Notes under the pieces: generated by a model | The model's database searches: none | What the model was told of the DNA's origin: nothing | What the model saw: only the letters and a program-made list of their open reading frames with translations | From: Nocardia goodfellowii | Lineage (GTDB): Bacteria > Actinomycetota > Actinomycetes > Mycobacteriales > Mycobacteriaceae | DNA length: 64,000 bases | Assembly: GCF_017875645.1 (NCBI RefSeq) | Contig: NZ_JAGGMR010000001.1 | Location: forward strand, 1,798,001-1,862,000 | Direction of reading: 5' to 3' | In this document: in pieces, positions 27,406-35,620 of the stretch | Layout of the letters: every line of letters begins with the position of its first letter | Numbering within the stretch: position 1 is the first letter of the stretch | Made by a program: the position numbers and the translations under genes

Positions 27406-28263
27406 ATGACCGTCGCAGTCACCGGAGCCAGTGGTCAGTTGGGTCGTCTCGTCGTCGAAGCATTGCTGCGTATCGGGTCCACACCGGTGGTCGCGATCGC
27501 TCGCGACCCGCACAAGGTGGCCGACCTGGCCGAATTGGGCGCCGAGATCCGCCAGGCGTCCTATGACGACCCCGCCGCCCTGGACCGTGCCCTGGCCGGG
27601 GTCGATCGCGTGCTGCTGATCTCGGGCAACGAGTTCGGCAAACGGGTCGACCAGCACACCAACGTGATTCGCGCGGCCGAGCGCGCCGGGGTGGAATTGC
27701 TGGCTTACACCAGCATCCCGAAGGGTTCCGAGAATCCGCTGATCCTGGCGCAGGAACACATCGGTACCGAAGCCGTGCTCGCGGAATCGACTGTCCCGCA
27801 TGTCATCCTGCGCAACGGCTGGTACTGGGAGAACTATCTCGGCGGTCTCGCGCACGCCGTCGAAACCGGCGTGCTCAACGGCGCGGCGGGCAATGGCCGG
27901 GTAGCGGCGGCGGCTCGGGCCGACTACGCCGAAGCCGCCGCCAAGGTGCTCACCACCGCAGGGCACGCGGGCCGCGTCTACGAACTCGGCGGCGACCAGC
28001 GCCTCACCTATGCCGAACTCGCACAGGAGATCTCGGCGGCGGCGGGCAAGCCGGTCCGCTACGAGAACCTGCCGGAATCCGGTTATGCCGCGGCGCTCAC
28101 GGGCGCCGGTCTGCCCGCGGCCTACGCCGAGACGCTGGCCGACGCGGACGCCGGCATCGGGCACGGCGTCCTGGACGTGGACTCCGGCGACCTCCAGAAG
28201 CTGCTCGGCCGTCCTTCCACCCCGGCGGTCGAGGTCTTCCGCGCCGCCCTCGCCCAGGGCTGA
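27406..28263 (+). CDS. NmrA/SDR-type NAD(P)H:quinone oxidoreductase (QorB-like)
   Basis: 285 residues, atypical SDR. It begins MTVAVTGASGQLGRLVVEAL (NADP-binding GxxGxxG) and contains VILRNGWYWENYLGGL, the QorB/YtfG signature region, and EISAAAGKPVRYENLPESGY. QorB-like enzymes reduce quinones with NADPH. TGGAGG precedes the ATG. Divergent from HxlR, whose predicted operator lies in its promoter. Confidence 0.92.
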   Translation: MTVAVTGASGQLGRLVVEALLRIGSTPVVAIARDPHKVADLAELGAEIRQASYDDPAALDRALAGVDRVLLISGNEFGKRVDQHTNVIRAAERAGVELLAYTSIPKGSENPLILAQEHIGTEAVLAESTVPHVILRNGWYWENYLGGLAHAVETGVLNGAAGNGRVAAAARADYAEAAAKVLTTAGHAGRVYELGGDQRLTYAELAQEISAAAGKPVRYENLPESGYAAALTGAGLPAAYAETLADADAGIGHGVLDVDSGDLQKLLGRPSTPAVEVFRAALAQG

Positions 28264-28285
28264 GCGCCGGCCGCGGCGTCGTTCG

Positions 28286-28663
28286 TCAGACCCACTGCAC
28301 CAGCTGGATGATGATCCCGTTCGGATCGATCATCTGGAAGTAGCGCTCGCCCCACGGTTCGGTCTCGATCGGCGTCACGATCGGGACCCCCGCGGCGGTC
28401 AGTCGTTCGTACTCGGCGTCGATGTCGTCCACCGTGAACGCGACCAGCAGGCCCTCGCCCGCGGCGCCCGCCTTGTCCTTCGGCTTGAACGACTTCAGGC
28501 CGACGGCCAGGTAGACGACGCTCATCCCGGCCTCGGGGTGGGCGAGGGCGATGAATCCGTCGGCCGACATCTGCTCGGTGAAGCCCAGCGTGTCGCTCAG
28601 GAACCGCGCGGAGGTCTGCGGGTCGGCGACGTTGAGGGAGATGGTGGATGCGGTGATGGCCAT
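28286..28663 (-). CDS. VOC-family (glyoxalase-like) protein
   Basis: 125 residues, one vicinal-oxygen-chelate domain: ITASTISLNVADPQTSARFL at the start and QMIDPNGIIIQLVQWV at the end (with the metal-ligand-type Glu replaced by Gln in IIQLVQ). Such proteins include bleomycin-resistance, dioxygenase and glyoxalase types; the substrate is unknown. It is divergent from the TetR gene at 28792, with a good operator between. Confidence 0.88.
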   Translation of the reverse strand: MAITASTISLNVADPQTSARFLSDTLGFTEQMSADGFIALAHPEAGMSVVYLAVGLKSFKPKDKAGAAGEGLLVAFTVDDIDAEYERLTAAGVPIVTPIETEPWGERYFQMIDPNGIIIQLVQWV

Positions 28664-28695
28664 GCGGCCTCCTCTAGCTCGGCGAACTAACTCTA

Positions 28696-28718
28696 TACTA
28701 AGTACGATGTACTTTGTA
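28696..28718. promoter_or_regulatory. Probable TetR operator
   Basis: TACTAAGTAC-GAT-GTACTTTGTA is a 10-3-10 inverted repeat with one mismatch, in the 128-bp gap between the VOC gene (start 28663) and the TetR gene (start 28792). Confidence 0.65.
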
Positions 28719-28791
28719 GATTAATTTCCGAGCCGCTGCATTATGAGCTGAGTCACATCGATACGATCGAGGCTCCAGCGGAGGAGGCGAC

Positions 28792-29550
28792 TTGGGTAAA
28801 GAACGCAGCAGTGCGGGTGATCCGGCGCGCACGCTCGAATTGCTCTGGCGCGTACCGGGAAAACCGGCACGCGGCCCGAAGCAGCGCAGCAGTATCGACG
28901 CCGTGGTCCGGGCCGCCATCGAGATCGCGGACGAAGCCGGGCTGGAGGCCCTGACCATGCGCGCGGTCGCGGCGAAGCTGGGCCTCACACCGATGGCGAC
29001 CTACACCTACATCCCGGGCAAAGCGGAACTCGTCGACCTGATGCTGGACACCGTCTATCAGCAGATGACCCGGACCGATCTGTCCGAACTGGACTGGCGC
29101 GCGCGGGTCACCGCCGTCGCCGAGGAGAACCGCGCGCTGCTGGCGCGGCATCCGTGGGTGGCCTATCTGCCCACCACCCGGCCGCCGCTAGGCCCCGGTC
29201 TGGCCGCCAAATACGACCATGAGCTGCGGGCCTTCGAACGCATCGGCCTCAATGACGTGGAGATGGACGCCGCGCTGACCCACCTGCTCGGGTTCGTCAC
29301 CGCGGTCGCGCGCATTTCCATCGACACCACACGTGCCGCCGCCGACAGCGCGATGTCCGACCACCAGTGGTGGGAACGCGCCGCGCCGCTGCTGGAGCAG
29401 GTCTACGACAGCGAGCGCTACCCGGTGGCCGCCCGCGTCGGCGCGGCCGCCGGGCAGAACCACGACGCGGCCTACAGCGCCGACCACGCCTGGAAATTCG
29501 GGCTCATGGTGGTGCTGGACGGATTGGAGACGCTGCTCATCGAACGCTGA
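28792..29550 (+). CDS. TetR/AcrR regulator with TetR_C_1 domain
   Basis: 252 residues. Helix-turn-helix in ALTMRAVAAKLGLTPMATYT within an unusually long basic N-terminal stretch; the C-terminal region fits the tetracycline-repressor-like class (TetR_C_1), which often binds aromatic or macrocyclic ligands. The start is TTG 28792, set by GGAGGAGG at 28780-28787. It is divergent from the VOC gene; the palindrome at 28696 likely gives joint control. Confidence 0.88.
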   Translation: MGKERSSAGDPARTLELLWRVPGKPARGPKQRSSIDAVVRAAIEIADEAGLEALTMRAVAAKLGLTPMATYTYIPGKAELVDLMLDTVYQQMTRTDLSELDWRARVTAVAEENRALLARHPWVAYLPTTRPPLGPGLAAKYDHELRAFERIGLNDVEMDAALTHLLGFVTAVARISIDTTRAAADSAMSDHQWWERAAPLLEQVYDSERYPVAARVGAAAGQNHDAAYSADHAWKFGLMVVLDGLETLLIER

Positions 29551-29559
29551 GCGGCTGGT

Positions 29560-30096
29560 TCAGAAACCGTCACGCTGGATGCGCAGCGCGGTGATGGAGG
29601 CGGCCAGGCCCTCGTATTGGTTGGTCAGCAGGACGATTTCGATGAGACGGCGCTCGTCGTAGTGCTCGGCGAGCGCGGCCCAGGCGCTGTCGTCCAGATC
29701 GCGGGTGGCCACGATCTGGTCGACGGCGGTGAGCAGGGCGCGGTGCTTGTCCGACCAGCCGGCGGCGGTGGGTCCGGTGCGCAGACGTTCGAGGATCTCG
29801 GGCGTCACGCCGGCCTTGGCGCCGAGCCGGATGTGGTGGTCCATCTCGTAATCGCACTGGCGCAGATGGGCGACGCGCAGGATGACGAGTTCGGCGTCGT
29901 GCCGGGGCAGCCGTCCGCCCGGCATGAGTTTGCCCGAATAGTGCAGCCAGCCGCGGAACAATCCGCCGGTGCGGCCCAGCGTGCTGAACAAATGTGCGTC
30001 GCTGGTTCCGGCGGCGCGCGAGAGCGCCTGCCAGACAACCCAGTTGATCGGGCCCAGTTCCCGGACCCGGCCGGGTGCGATCCGTGGTTCCGTCAT
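29560..30096 (-). CDS. Carboxymuconolactone decarboxylase family protein
   Basis: 178 residues, AhpD-like alpha-helical fold. The core ELVILRVAHLRQCDYEMDHH has the conserved Glu, Cys and His but not the CxxC pair of AhpD, closer to gamma-carboxymuconolactone decarboxylases. The biochemical role is uncertain. It converges with the TetR gene (9-bp gap). The region 30097-30299 upstream shows no clear feature. Confidence 0.88.
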   Translation of the reverse strand: MTEPRIAPGRVRELGPINWVVWQALSRAAGTSDAHLFSTLGRTGGLFRGWLHYSGKLMPGGRLPRHDAELVILRVAHLRQCDYEMDHHIRLGAKAGVTPEILERLRTGPTAAGWSDKHRALLTAVDQIVATRDLDDSAWAALAEHYDERRLIEIVLLTNQYEGLAASITALRIQRDGF

Positions 30097-30299
30097 CGCG
30101 GTCCGCCTCTCACGTGGGGTTCCCGCCCGTCCGGGCCGGCGCTGGCGAGCGTACCTGCGAATGCCGCCCGGATCGAGGGCCCCAGTTAGTTCTCGGCTTT
30201 CGGTAGCCCCAACTCGGCAAGGCGGGCATCATCGGAACCGGCGTGCTGGGCGAGGCAGGGTAGCCGCCGCGCTTCGAGACAGGTTGGCAGGGGAAAGAA

Positions 30300-31187
30300 A
30301 TGCTGGTGAAGATCAGGGCTGGAGCGCAGCTCTCGGCGGCCGAACAGGAGTTCGTCGACTGTCTGCGGTCCTACCCGAGCACCGGCCTCGCCGCCGTCGA
30401 CGTGCATGTGGGGATGCACGGCACCCGGCAGATCGACGCGGTGGTCATCACCCCGCGCGGCATCACCGTCGCCGAGATCCGTGGGTTCCGCAAGCGGCAG
30501 AGCGGGATTCTCAACCTCACCGGCGACGGACCGTGGCAGGTCAGCGCGGCTCCGGCGGCGCTCGACGACAGCGACACCAGCCCCACCGACCGCCTGGAAC
30601 AGTGCGTTTACGCGGTGCGCGCGAAAATCGAACGGGCGCTGCAGGATCCGGGCGACGTCTGCGGCGTGGTGGTCTTGGTCCCGCAACGCGGTGCGATGGT
30701 GCGGCCCGCTCGGACATCCATCCGGCCGGGCATCGATGTGGTGATCGCGAATGTCGACGACGCCACCGAGCTGCGAATCTATCTGGAGGGCTTCTCGGCC
30801 GGGGCCCGCAGCTGGACGGTAGATCGGGTGGTGCAGGCCGCGCAGGTGCTGGGGATGGATCCGAAGCCGTCGCGGGCCGAACTGCTGGCCGACGGGTTCG
30901 ACGAAGTCCGGCCGGCCCCGCTCGGCGAGGTCACGCCGGCGGCCAAACCGCCGCGTCCGCCACGTCCGCCGCACACGCCCGGTCCACATACTCGGCGGCA
31001 GCAGGCCGGTGCCTGGGGCGCGGTGGTCGTCGCGGTCATCGGCATGCTGCTCGTGTTCTGGGTGGTCGCCAAGGTTTTCATCGACGGCCCGGCGGACTCC
31101 GGTCCCGCGCCGACCACGACGATCTCGGTGACGCCCACACCGCCCCCGACCACCCGGCACTGCTGGCCCTTCCAACCGGACTGCTGA
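30300..31187 (+). CDS. NERD-like domain protein with one membrane segment and Pro/Thr-rich tail
   Basis: 295 residues. The first ~120 residues resemble a nuclease-related domain: STGLAAVDVHVGMHGTRQID followed by AVVITPRGITVAEIRGF, giving the D-(x)n-ExR arrangement of the restriction-like fold. A Pro-rich linker (PPRPPRPPHTPGPHTRRQ), one membrane helix (AVVVAVIGMLLVFWVVAKVF) and an outside Pro/Thr tail with two Cys (HCWPFQPDC) follow. The nuclease-like part would be cytoplasmic and tethered to the membrane. GGGGAAAG precedes the ATG. The NERD assignment is by pattern and moderate. Confidence 0.65.
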   Translation: MLVKIRAGAQLSAAEQEFVDCLRSYPSTGLAAVDVHVGMHGTRQIDAVVITPRGITVAEIRGFRKRQSGILNLTGDGPWQVSAAPAALDDSDTSPTDRLEQCVYAVRAKIERALQDPGDVCGVVVLVPQRGAMVRPARTSIRPGIDVVIANVDDATELRIYLEGFSAGARSWTVDRVVQAAQVLGMDPKPSRAELLADGFDEVRPAPLGEVTPAAKPPRPPRPPHTPGPHTRRQQAGAWGAVVVAVIGMLLVFWVVAKVFIDGPADSGPAPTTTISVTPTPPPTTRHCWPFQPDC

Positions 31188-31193
31188 CCTTCC

Positions 31194-31955
31194 TCAATCC
31201 CGCACGGCCCGACCCAGTTTGGTGAGTTCGAGCGCCTGCTGAGCGCGAGCCAGGACGTGCGAGCGGGACATTTCGAGGTGGGCGAGCAAGGCGCGCAGCG
31301 CGGTATCCGGGTCACCGGCGAGCAGATGTTCGGCGATCGTGATGTGCTCGGCTGTCATGGCGGCGACGCGGTCCGGGGTGTACCGGTCGAGCGTGCGGAC
31401 CGGCCGGACCCGGATATAGACCGCGGCCAGCGCCTCGGTCAACGCCGCGTTTCCCGCCGCGGCGAGGAGGGTGGTGTGGAATTGTTCGTCCGCGGCGACT
31501 AGGTCGGGGCCGGGGGCCGGCGGGGTCTCACGGAATCGTCGCCAGGTCTCGAGCTCGGCGCGCACCAGGGAAAAGTCATGTCCCGCCGTGGCATTCGGCG
31601 GATCCCAGCCGGTGAAGGACGGCGGCGCGGACCGCGCCGTGCCGCCGAGTGCGCGCTGCATGCCACGCGCTTCCAGCAGTATCCGCAATTCGTAGAGCTG
31701 GTCGAGTTCCTGTAGCCGCGGCCGGTACGGATACAGCCCGTCGGACTGGCGTTCGACCAGCCCGTCGGCCCGCAACCGGGCCAGGGCCTCGCGCACCGGG
31801 GTGCGCGAGACACCGTAGATGTCGGCCAGCCGCTCTTCCCGGAGACGTTCGGTGGGCACGATCGTTCCGGCGGCGAGATCTCGTCGCAGCGCCTGGTAGA
31901 CCTGCTCTCCGAGCCGGCCCGCCGCCCCGGCTTCGCCTGTCCCCCGGCCGGCCAT
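31194..31955 (-). CDS. GntR-family regulator with FCD domain, last gene of the urt operon
   Basis: 253 residues. N-terminal winged helix (YQALRRDLAAGTIVPTERLR; RLADIYGVSRTPVREALARL) and C-terminal all-helical FCD domain (ELDQLYELRILLEARGMQRA; ELETWRRFRE) with His residues typical of metal-dependent ligand binding. It starts 7 bp after urtE and is transcribed with it. Its likely target is the urt promoter, where a GntR-type palindrome lies at 37026-37045. The effector is probably urea or a related nitrogen compound (inferred). Confidence 0.9.
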   Translation of the reverse strand: MAGRGTGEAGAAGRLGEQVYQALRRDLAAGTIVPTERLREERLADIYGVSRTPVREALARLRADGLVERQSDGLYPYRPRLQELDQLYELRILLEARGMQRALGGTARSAPPSFTGWDPPNATAGHDFSLVRAELETWRRFRETPPAPGPDLVAADEQFHTTLLAAAGNAALTEALAAVYIRVRPVRTLDRYTPDRVAAMTAEHITIAEHLLAGDPDTALRALLAHLEMSRSHVLARAQQALELTKLGRAVRD

Positions 31956-31962
31956 GGCCGGC

Positions 31963-32655
31963 TCAGATCGCCATCGCCGAGCGGACCGCGGTCTCCGCGC
32001 CCGCCCCGCCGTCTCCGGTGGAACTCACCCGCCCCGATTGCAGCACGTAATACCGTTGCGCCGCTTGCAGTGCGAAACCGATGTGCTGTTCCACCAGCAG
32101 CACACTGAGCCCGCCCCGCTGGGTGAGATCGATGATGGTGCGTTCGATCTCGGCGACGACGGAGGGCTGGATGCCCTCGGTGGGCTCGTCGAGGATGAGC
32201 AGCACGGGTTCGGTGATCAGGGCCCGTGCGATGGCCAACTGCTGCCGCTGGCCGCCGGAGAGCAGGCCCGCCTTGCGAGGGAGTAGTTCGCGCAGGGCGG
32301 GGAACAGGTCGAGGGATTCGTCGATCAACGCTTTGCCGCGTTTGCGGCCGTCGGCGACGACCTGCAGGTTCTCCGCTGTGGAGAGCTGGGGAAAACTCTG
32401 CTGCCCCTGCGGAACGTAGGCGATGCCGCGTTCGACCCGCCTGGAGGGGGACAACTTGGTGATGTTCTCCCCTTGAAAACGGATCTCGCCGGACTTGGCG
32501 GCGATCAGTCCGACGGCGGTGCGCAGCAGGGTGGTTTTGCCCGCTCCGTTGTGGCCCATGATGGCGACCACGCTGTCGTCGGGCACGGTCACCGCGACGC
32601 CGTGGATGACTTCGGTCCGGCCGTAACCGGCGTGCAGGTCGATGAGTTCGAGCAT
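31963..32655 (-). CDS. urtE: Urea ABC transporter ATP-binding protein UrtE
   Basis: 230 residues, LivF-like ATPase. Walker A GHNGAGKTTLLR, signature LLSGGQRQQLAIARAL, Walker B VLLILDEPTEGIQPSVVAEI and the H-loop VEQH are all present. The GIQPS motif is characteristic of UrtE. The ATG shares one base with the urtD stop. It acts with UrtD at the inner face of the UrtBC permease. Confidence 0.95.
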   Translation of the reverse strand: MLELIDLHAGYGRTEVIHGVAVTVPDDSVVAIMGHNGAGKTTLLRTAVGLIAAKSGEIRFQGENITKLSPSRRVERGIAYVPQGQQSFPQLSTAENLQVVADGRKRGKALIDESLDLFPALRELLPRKAGLLSGGQRQQLAIARALITEPVLLILDEPTEGIQPSVVAEIERTIIDLTQRGGLSVLLVEQHIGFALQAAQRYYVLQSGRVSSTGDGGAGAETAVRSAMAI

Positions 32656-33488
32656 CAGGCCTCCTCCAACACGTGGGCGGTCTCTTCGGTTTCCAGTTCG
32701 GTGCCCACCGCGGCGGCGGTGCCGAGGTAGACCTCCTGCACCTTGGGATCGGCCTGCACCTCGGCGACGGTGCCCTCGCTGAGCACCTTGCCGCCGGCCA
32801 GCACGGTGACCGAGGTGGCGAAGGCCCGCATGAAGTCCATATCGTGCTCGACGACCACCACGACCCGCTCACCGCCGATGCGGCGCAACAGGTTTCCGGT
32901 CTCCTCGCGTTCCTCGGCGCTCATACCCGCGACCGGTTCGTCGAGCAGCAGTACCGACGCGTTCTGTACCAGCAGCATGCCGATCTCCAGCCACTGCTTC
33001 TGACCGTGTGCGAGCACGCCCGCGGGCTGATCCCGCAGCGCGCCCAGACCCGTGATCTCCAGCGCTTCTTCGATACTCGGCAGGACGGACTTGCGCCGCC
33101 GGAGCATGGTGAACGCGGAACGGCGGGCCCCGGCCGCGATATCCAGGTTCTGCAGCACGCTCAGTTGCTCGAAAACGCTTGCCGTCTGGAAGGTTCGGCC
33201 GACGCCGAGCCGGGCGATCTGGTGCACCTTCTTGCCGAGCAGTTCCGCGCCGGACTTCTGCGCCGAACCGGTGGCGGGCACCAGCCCGGTGATCGCGTCG
33301 ATCAGGGTCGTCTTACCCGCGCCGTTCGGCCCGATGAGGAAACGGAGATCACCTTGCAGCACAGTCAGATCCACATCGGTGACCGCTTTGAAGCCGTCGA
33401 AACTGACCGACAGGCCGCGGATTTCGAGGTATTCGCTGTCCATGCCCGCATTGCCGCCGGGCTTGGGTTCGTGAGTTGCCGTCGTCAT
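32655..33488 (-). CDS. urtD: Urea ABC transporter ATP-binding protein UrtD
   Basis: 277 residues, LivG-like ATPase: Walker A IGPNGAGKTTLIDAITGL, signature region LAHGQKQWLEIGMLL, Walker B SVLLLDEPVAGMSAEE and VVVVEHDMDFMR. The first ~15 residues (MTTATHEPKPGGNAG) are an extra tail. ATG 33488 overlaps the urtC stop by ATGA. The signature motif reads AHGQKQ rather than SGGQ, as is usual in UrtD. Confidence 0.95.
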   Translation of the reverse strand: MTTATHEPKPGGNAGMDSEYLEIRGLSVSFDGFKAVTDVDLTVLQGDLRFLIGPNGAGKTTLIDAITGLVPATGSAQKSGAELLGKKVHQIARLGVGRTFQTASVFEQLSVLQNLDIAAGARRSAFTMLRRRKSVLPSIEEALEITGLGALRDQPAGVLAHGQKQWLEIGMLLVQNASVLLLDEPVAGMSAEEREETGNLLRRIGGERVVVVVEHDMDFMRAFATSVTVLAGGKVLSEGTVAEVQADPKVQEVYLGTAAAVGTELETEETAHVLEEA

Positions 33489-34630
33489 CGGGATTCCACC
33501 TTCTCCGGCTCGACCGTTTCGACTTCGGGGGTTTCCGGCGGCGCCGGCGCTTCCCGGCCACGCCGGAACCTGCTGTCCAGGAAGCCCTTCAGCATGGGCC
33601 ACACACCCGCGAGCCCAGCCGGGATGAAGCCGACCACCACGATGAACAGCACGCCCTGCAGGTAGGTCCACCCCGAGGGGAACTGCTCCGAGAGCGCGGT
33701 CTGCGCCCAGGCCACGCCGATCGCGCCGAGCACCGGCCCCAGCAGCGTGGTGCGCCCGCCGATCGCGACGCCGATCAGGAAGGCGATCGAGGGCACGACG
33801 CCGATATCGGCGGGGGAGATGATGCCGACGATCGGGGTGAACAGCGCGCCCGCGATACCGGCGAAGAAGGCCGCCACCACGTACGCGACGATCTTGACGT
33901 TGGCGGGGTCGTATCCGAGGAAACGGACCCGCTCCTCCTGATCCCGCACCGCCACCAGCAGTTCCCCGTACCGGCTGTGCATCAGCTGCCGCACCAGCGC
34001 GACCACCGCGAGCAGCGTGCCCGCCGCGATGAAGAACAGCATCTGGCGGTTCACCGGATCGGACAGTTTGAAACCGAAGAACGCCCGGAAGTCGGACAGG
34101 CCGGTGAACCCGCCGATGGCCTGCTGGCCGGTGAGCCAGATGGCGAGGGCGGCGGCCAGCGCCTGACTCAGGATGGCGAAGTAGGCGCCTTTGACCCGGC
34201 GCTTGAACACGCCGTACCCGAGCACCGCCGCCACCAGTCCCGGCAGCACCAGGATGCCCAGGATGGCTACCGGCGCGGACGCGAAAGGCTGCCAGAACGA
34301 CGGCAATTCGCGGATACCGGAGATCTCCATGAACTCCGGTACGTCGTTGCCGAGTCGCGCGGCATCGGTCATCTGCAGATGCATGGCCATGATGTAGGCG
34401 CCGATGCCGAAGAACACGCCCTGGCCGAGGGTTAGCATTCCGCCTCGGCCCCAGGCCAATCCGATGCCCGCCGCGACGATGGCGAAGCACAGGAACTTGG
34501 CGAGCAGGTTCAGCCGGAAATCGCTGAGCACCGCGGGTGCCACCGCGAACAGCAGGACGGCGGCGATCGCGAACCCGCTCAGCGCTTTGAGCGAGGAGCC
34601 CGCACGCAGTGTGCCGACGAGTGCGGTCAT
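33485..34630 (-). CDS. urtC: Urea ABC transporter permease UrtC
   Basis: 381 residues, LivM-like permease with about ten membrane segments. Landmarks: FAIVAAGIGLAWGRGGMLTL near residue 50, YGELLVAVRDQEERVRFLGY in the cytoplasmic coupling loop and ADIGVVPSIAFLIGVAIGGR. The family-specific coupling-loop phrase RDQEERVRFLGY marks UrtC. The C-terminal tail is long and charged. ATG 34630 overlaps the urtB stop (ATGA). Confidence 0.95.
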   Translation of the reverse strand: MTALVGTLRAGSSLKALSGFAIAAVLLFAVAPAVLSDFRLNLLAKFLCFAIVAAGIGLAWGRGGMLTLGQGVFFGIGAYIMAMHLQMTDAARLGNDVPEFMEISGIRELPSFWQPFASAPVAILGILVLPGLVAAVLGYGVFKRRVKGAYFAILSQALAAALAIWLTGQQAIGGFTGLSDFRAFFGFKLSDPVNRQMLFFIAAGTLLAVVALVRQLMHSRYGELLVAVRDQEERVRFLGYDPANVKIVAYVVAAFFAGIAGALFTPIVGIISPADIGVVPSIAFLIGVAIGGRTTLLGPVLGAIGVAWAQTALSEQFPSGWTYLQGVLFIVVVGFIPAGLAGVWPMLKGFLDSRFRRGREAPAPPETPEVETVEPEKVESR

Positions 34631-35511
34631 GCCAAACTCCTTGTCCGGACGGTGAACAACCCCTGCGGGCGGACCTGCAGGAAGATGACGATCGCGGCGA
34701 ACACGATGACCTTCGCGATGGACGCGGTGGTCGAGTACTCGATGAACGAATTGAGCAGGCCCAGCGCGAAGGCCGCGATGACCGTGCCCTTGATCTGCGT
34801 GAGCCCGCCGATCACGACCACGAGGAACGCGTCGATCAGATAGCTCTGCCCGATGGTGGGGCTGGTCGAACCGATCAGCGTCAGCGCCACGCCCGCGACC
34901 CCGGCCAGTCCGGAGCCGAGGAAGAACGTGCTGATATCGGTGAAACGTGAGGAGACGCCGCTGGTTTCGGCGAGGTCGCGGTTCTGCACCACGGCGCGGA
35001 TCCGGCGGCCCAGCGACGTCGTCTGCAACACCACGGCCAGCACGGTCACCGCGACGACGGCCAGCACCAGGATGAAGATGCGGGTCTTGGGCACCACCGC
35101 GCCCATGATGTCGACGCCGCCGCTCAACCAGGAGGGGGCCAGCACGTTCTTGGCGGGCGCGCCGAAGATGTCCCGGGCCAGCTGCTGGAGCACCAGCCCG
35201 ACACCGAAGGTGACCAGCAGGGTGTCCAGCGGCCGGTTGTACATCCAGCGGATCAGGCCCATCTCCAGCGCGGCGCCCAGCGCGCCGCCGACCAGGAATC
35301 CGATCAGCAGGGAGACGAACAGCGAGACGCCCGCTGACGAGATGACCTTCTGCACAACATAAGTGGTGTAGCAACCGGCCATGATGAACTCGCCGTGCGC
35401 CATATTGATCACGCCCATCTGACCGAAGGTCAGCGACAGGCCCAGCGCCGCGAGCAGCAGAATCGATCCCAGGCTCAACCCCGTGAAGAGCTGGCCGACA
35501 ACGACATCCAT
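34627..35511 (-). CDS. urtB: Urea ABC transporter permease UrtB
   Basis: 294 residues, LivH-like permease with eight or so membrane helices. It begins MDVVVGQLFTGLSLGSILLL and contains GQMGVINMAHGEFIMAGCYT (conserved in branched-chain amino acid/urea permeases) and the coupling loop RRIRAVVQNRDLAETSGVSS typical of UrtB. Separated from urtA by 109 bp holding a strong hairpin; fused by overlap to urtC. Confidence 0.95.
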   Translation of the reverse strand: MDVVVGQLFTGLSLGSILLLAALGLSLTFGQMGVINMAHGEFIMAGCYTTYVVQKVISSAGVSLFVSLLIGFLVGGALGAALEMGLIRWMYNRPLDTLLVTFGVGLVLQQLARDIFGAPAKNVLAPSWLSGGVDIMGAVVPKTRIFILVLAVVAVTVLAVVLQTTSLGRRIRAVVQNRDLAETSGVSSRFTDISTFFLGSGLAGVAGVALTLIGSTSPTIGQSYLIDAFLVVVIGGLTQIKGTVIAAFALGLLNSFIEYSTTASIAKVIVFAAIVIFLQVRPQGLFTVRTRSLA

Positions 35512-35553
35512 AAAGTTCTCCTGTGACTGCGTTGCGGCGCCCGCGGCACCGCG

Positions 35554-35590
35554 TGTTCGCGGCCCACCCCGAGTGGATGGGCCGCGAACA
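35554..35590 (-). terminator. Hairpin between urtA and urtB (attenuator or mRNA stabiliser)
   Basis: TGTTCGCGGCCCA (35554-35566) and its exact complement (35578-35590) with an 11-nt loop. It lies just after the urtA stop within the operon. Such hairpins after solute-binding-protein genes usually let more binding protein than permease be made, by partial termination or 3' protection. Confidence 0.75.
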
Positions 35591-35620
35591 TTCCGGCCGC
35601 GAACTCCGCGCTCGGGTGGG

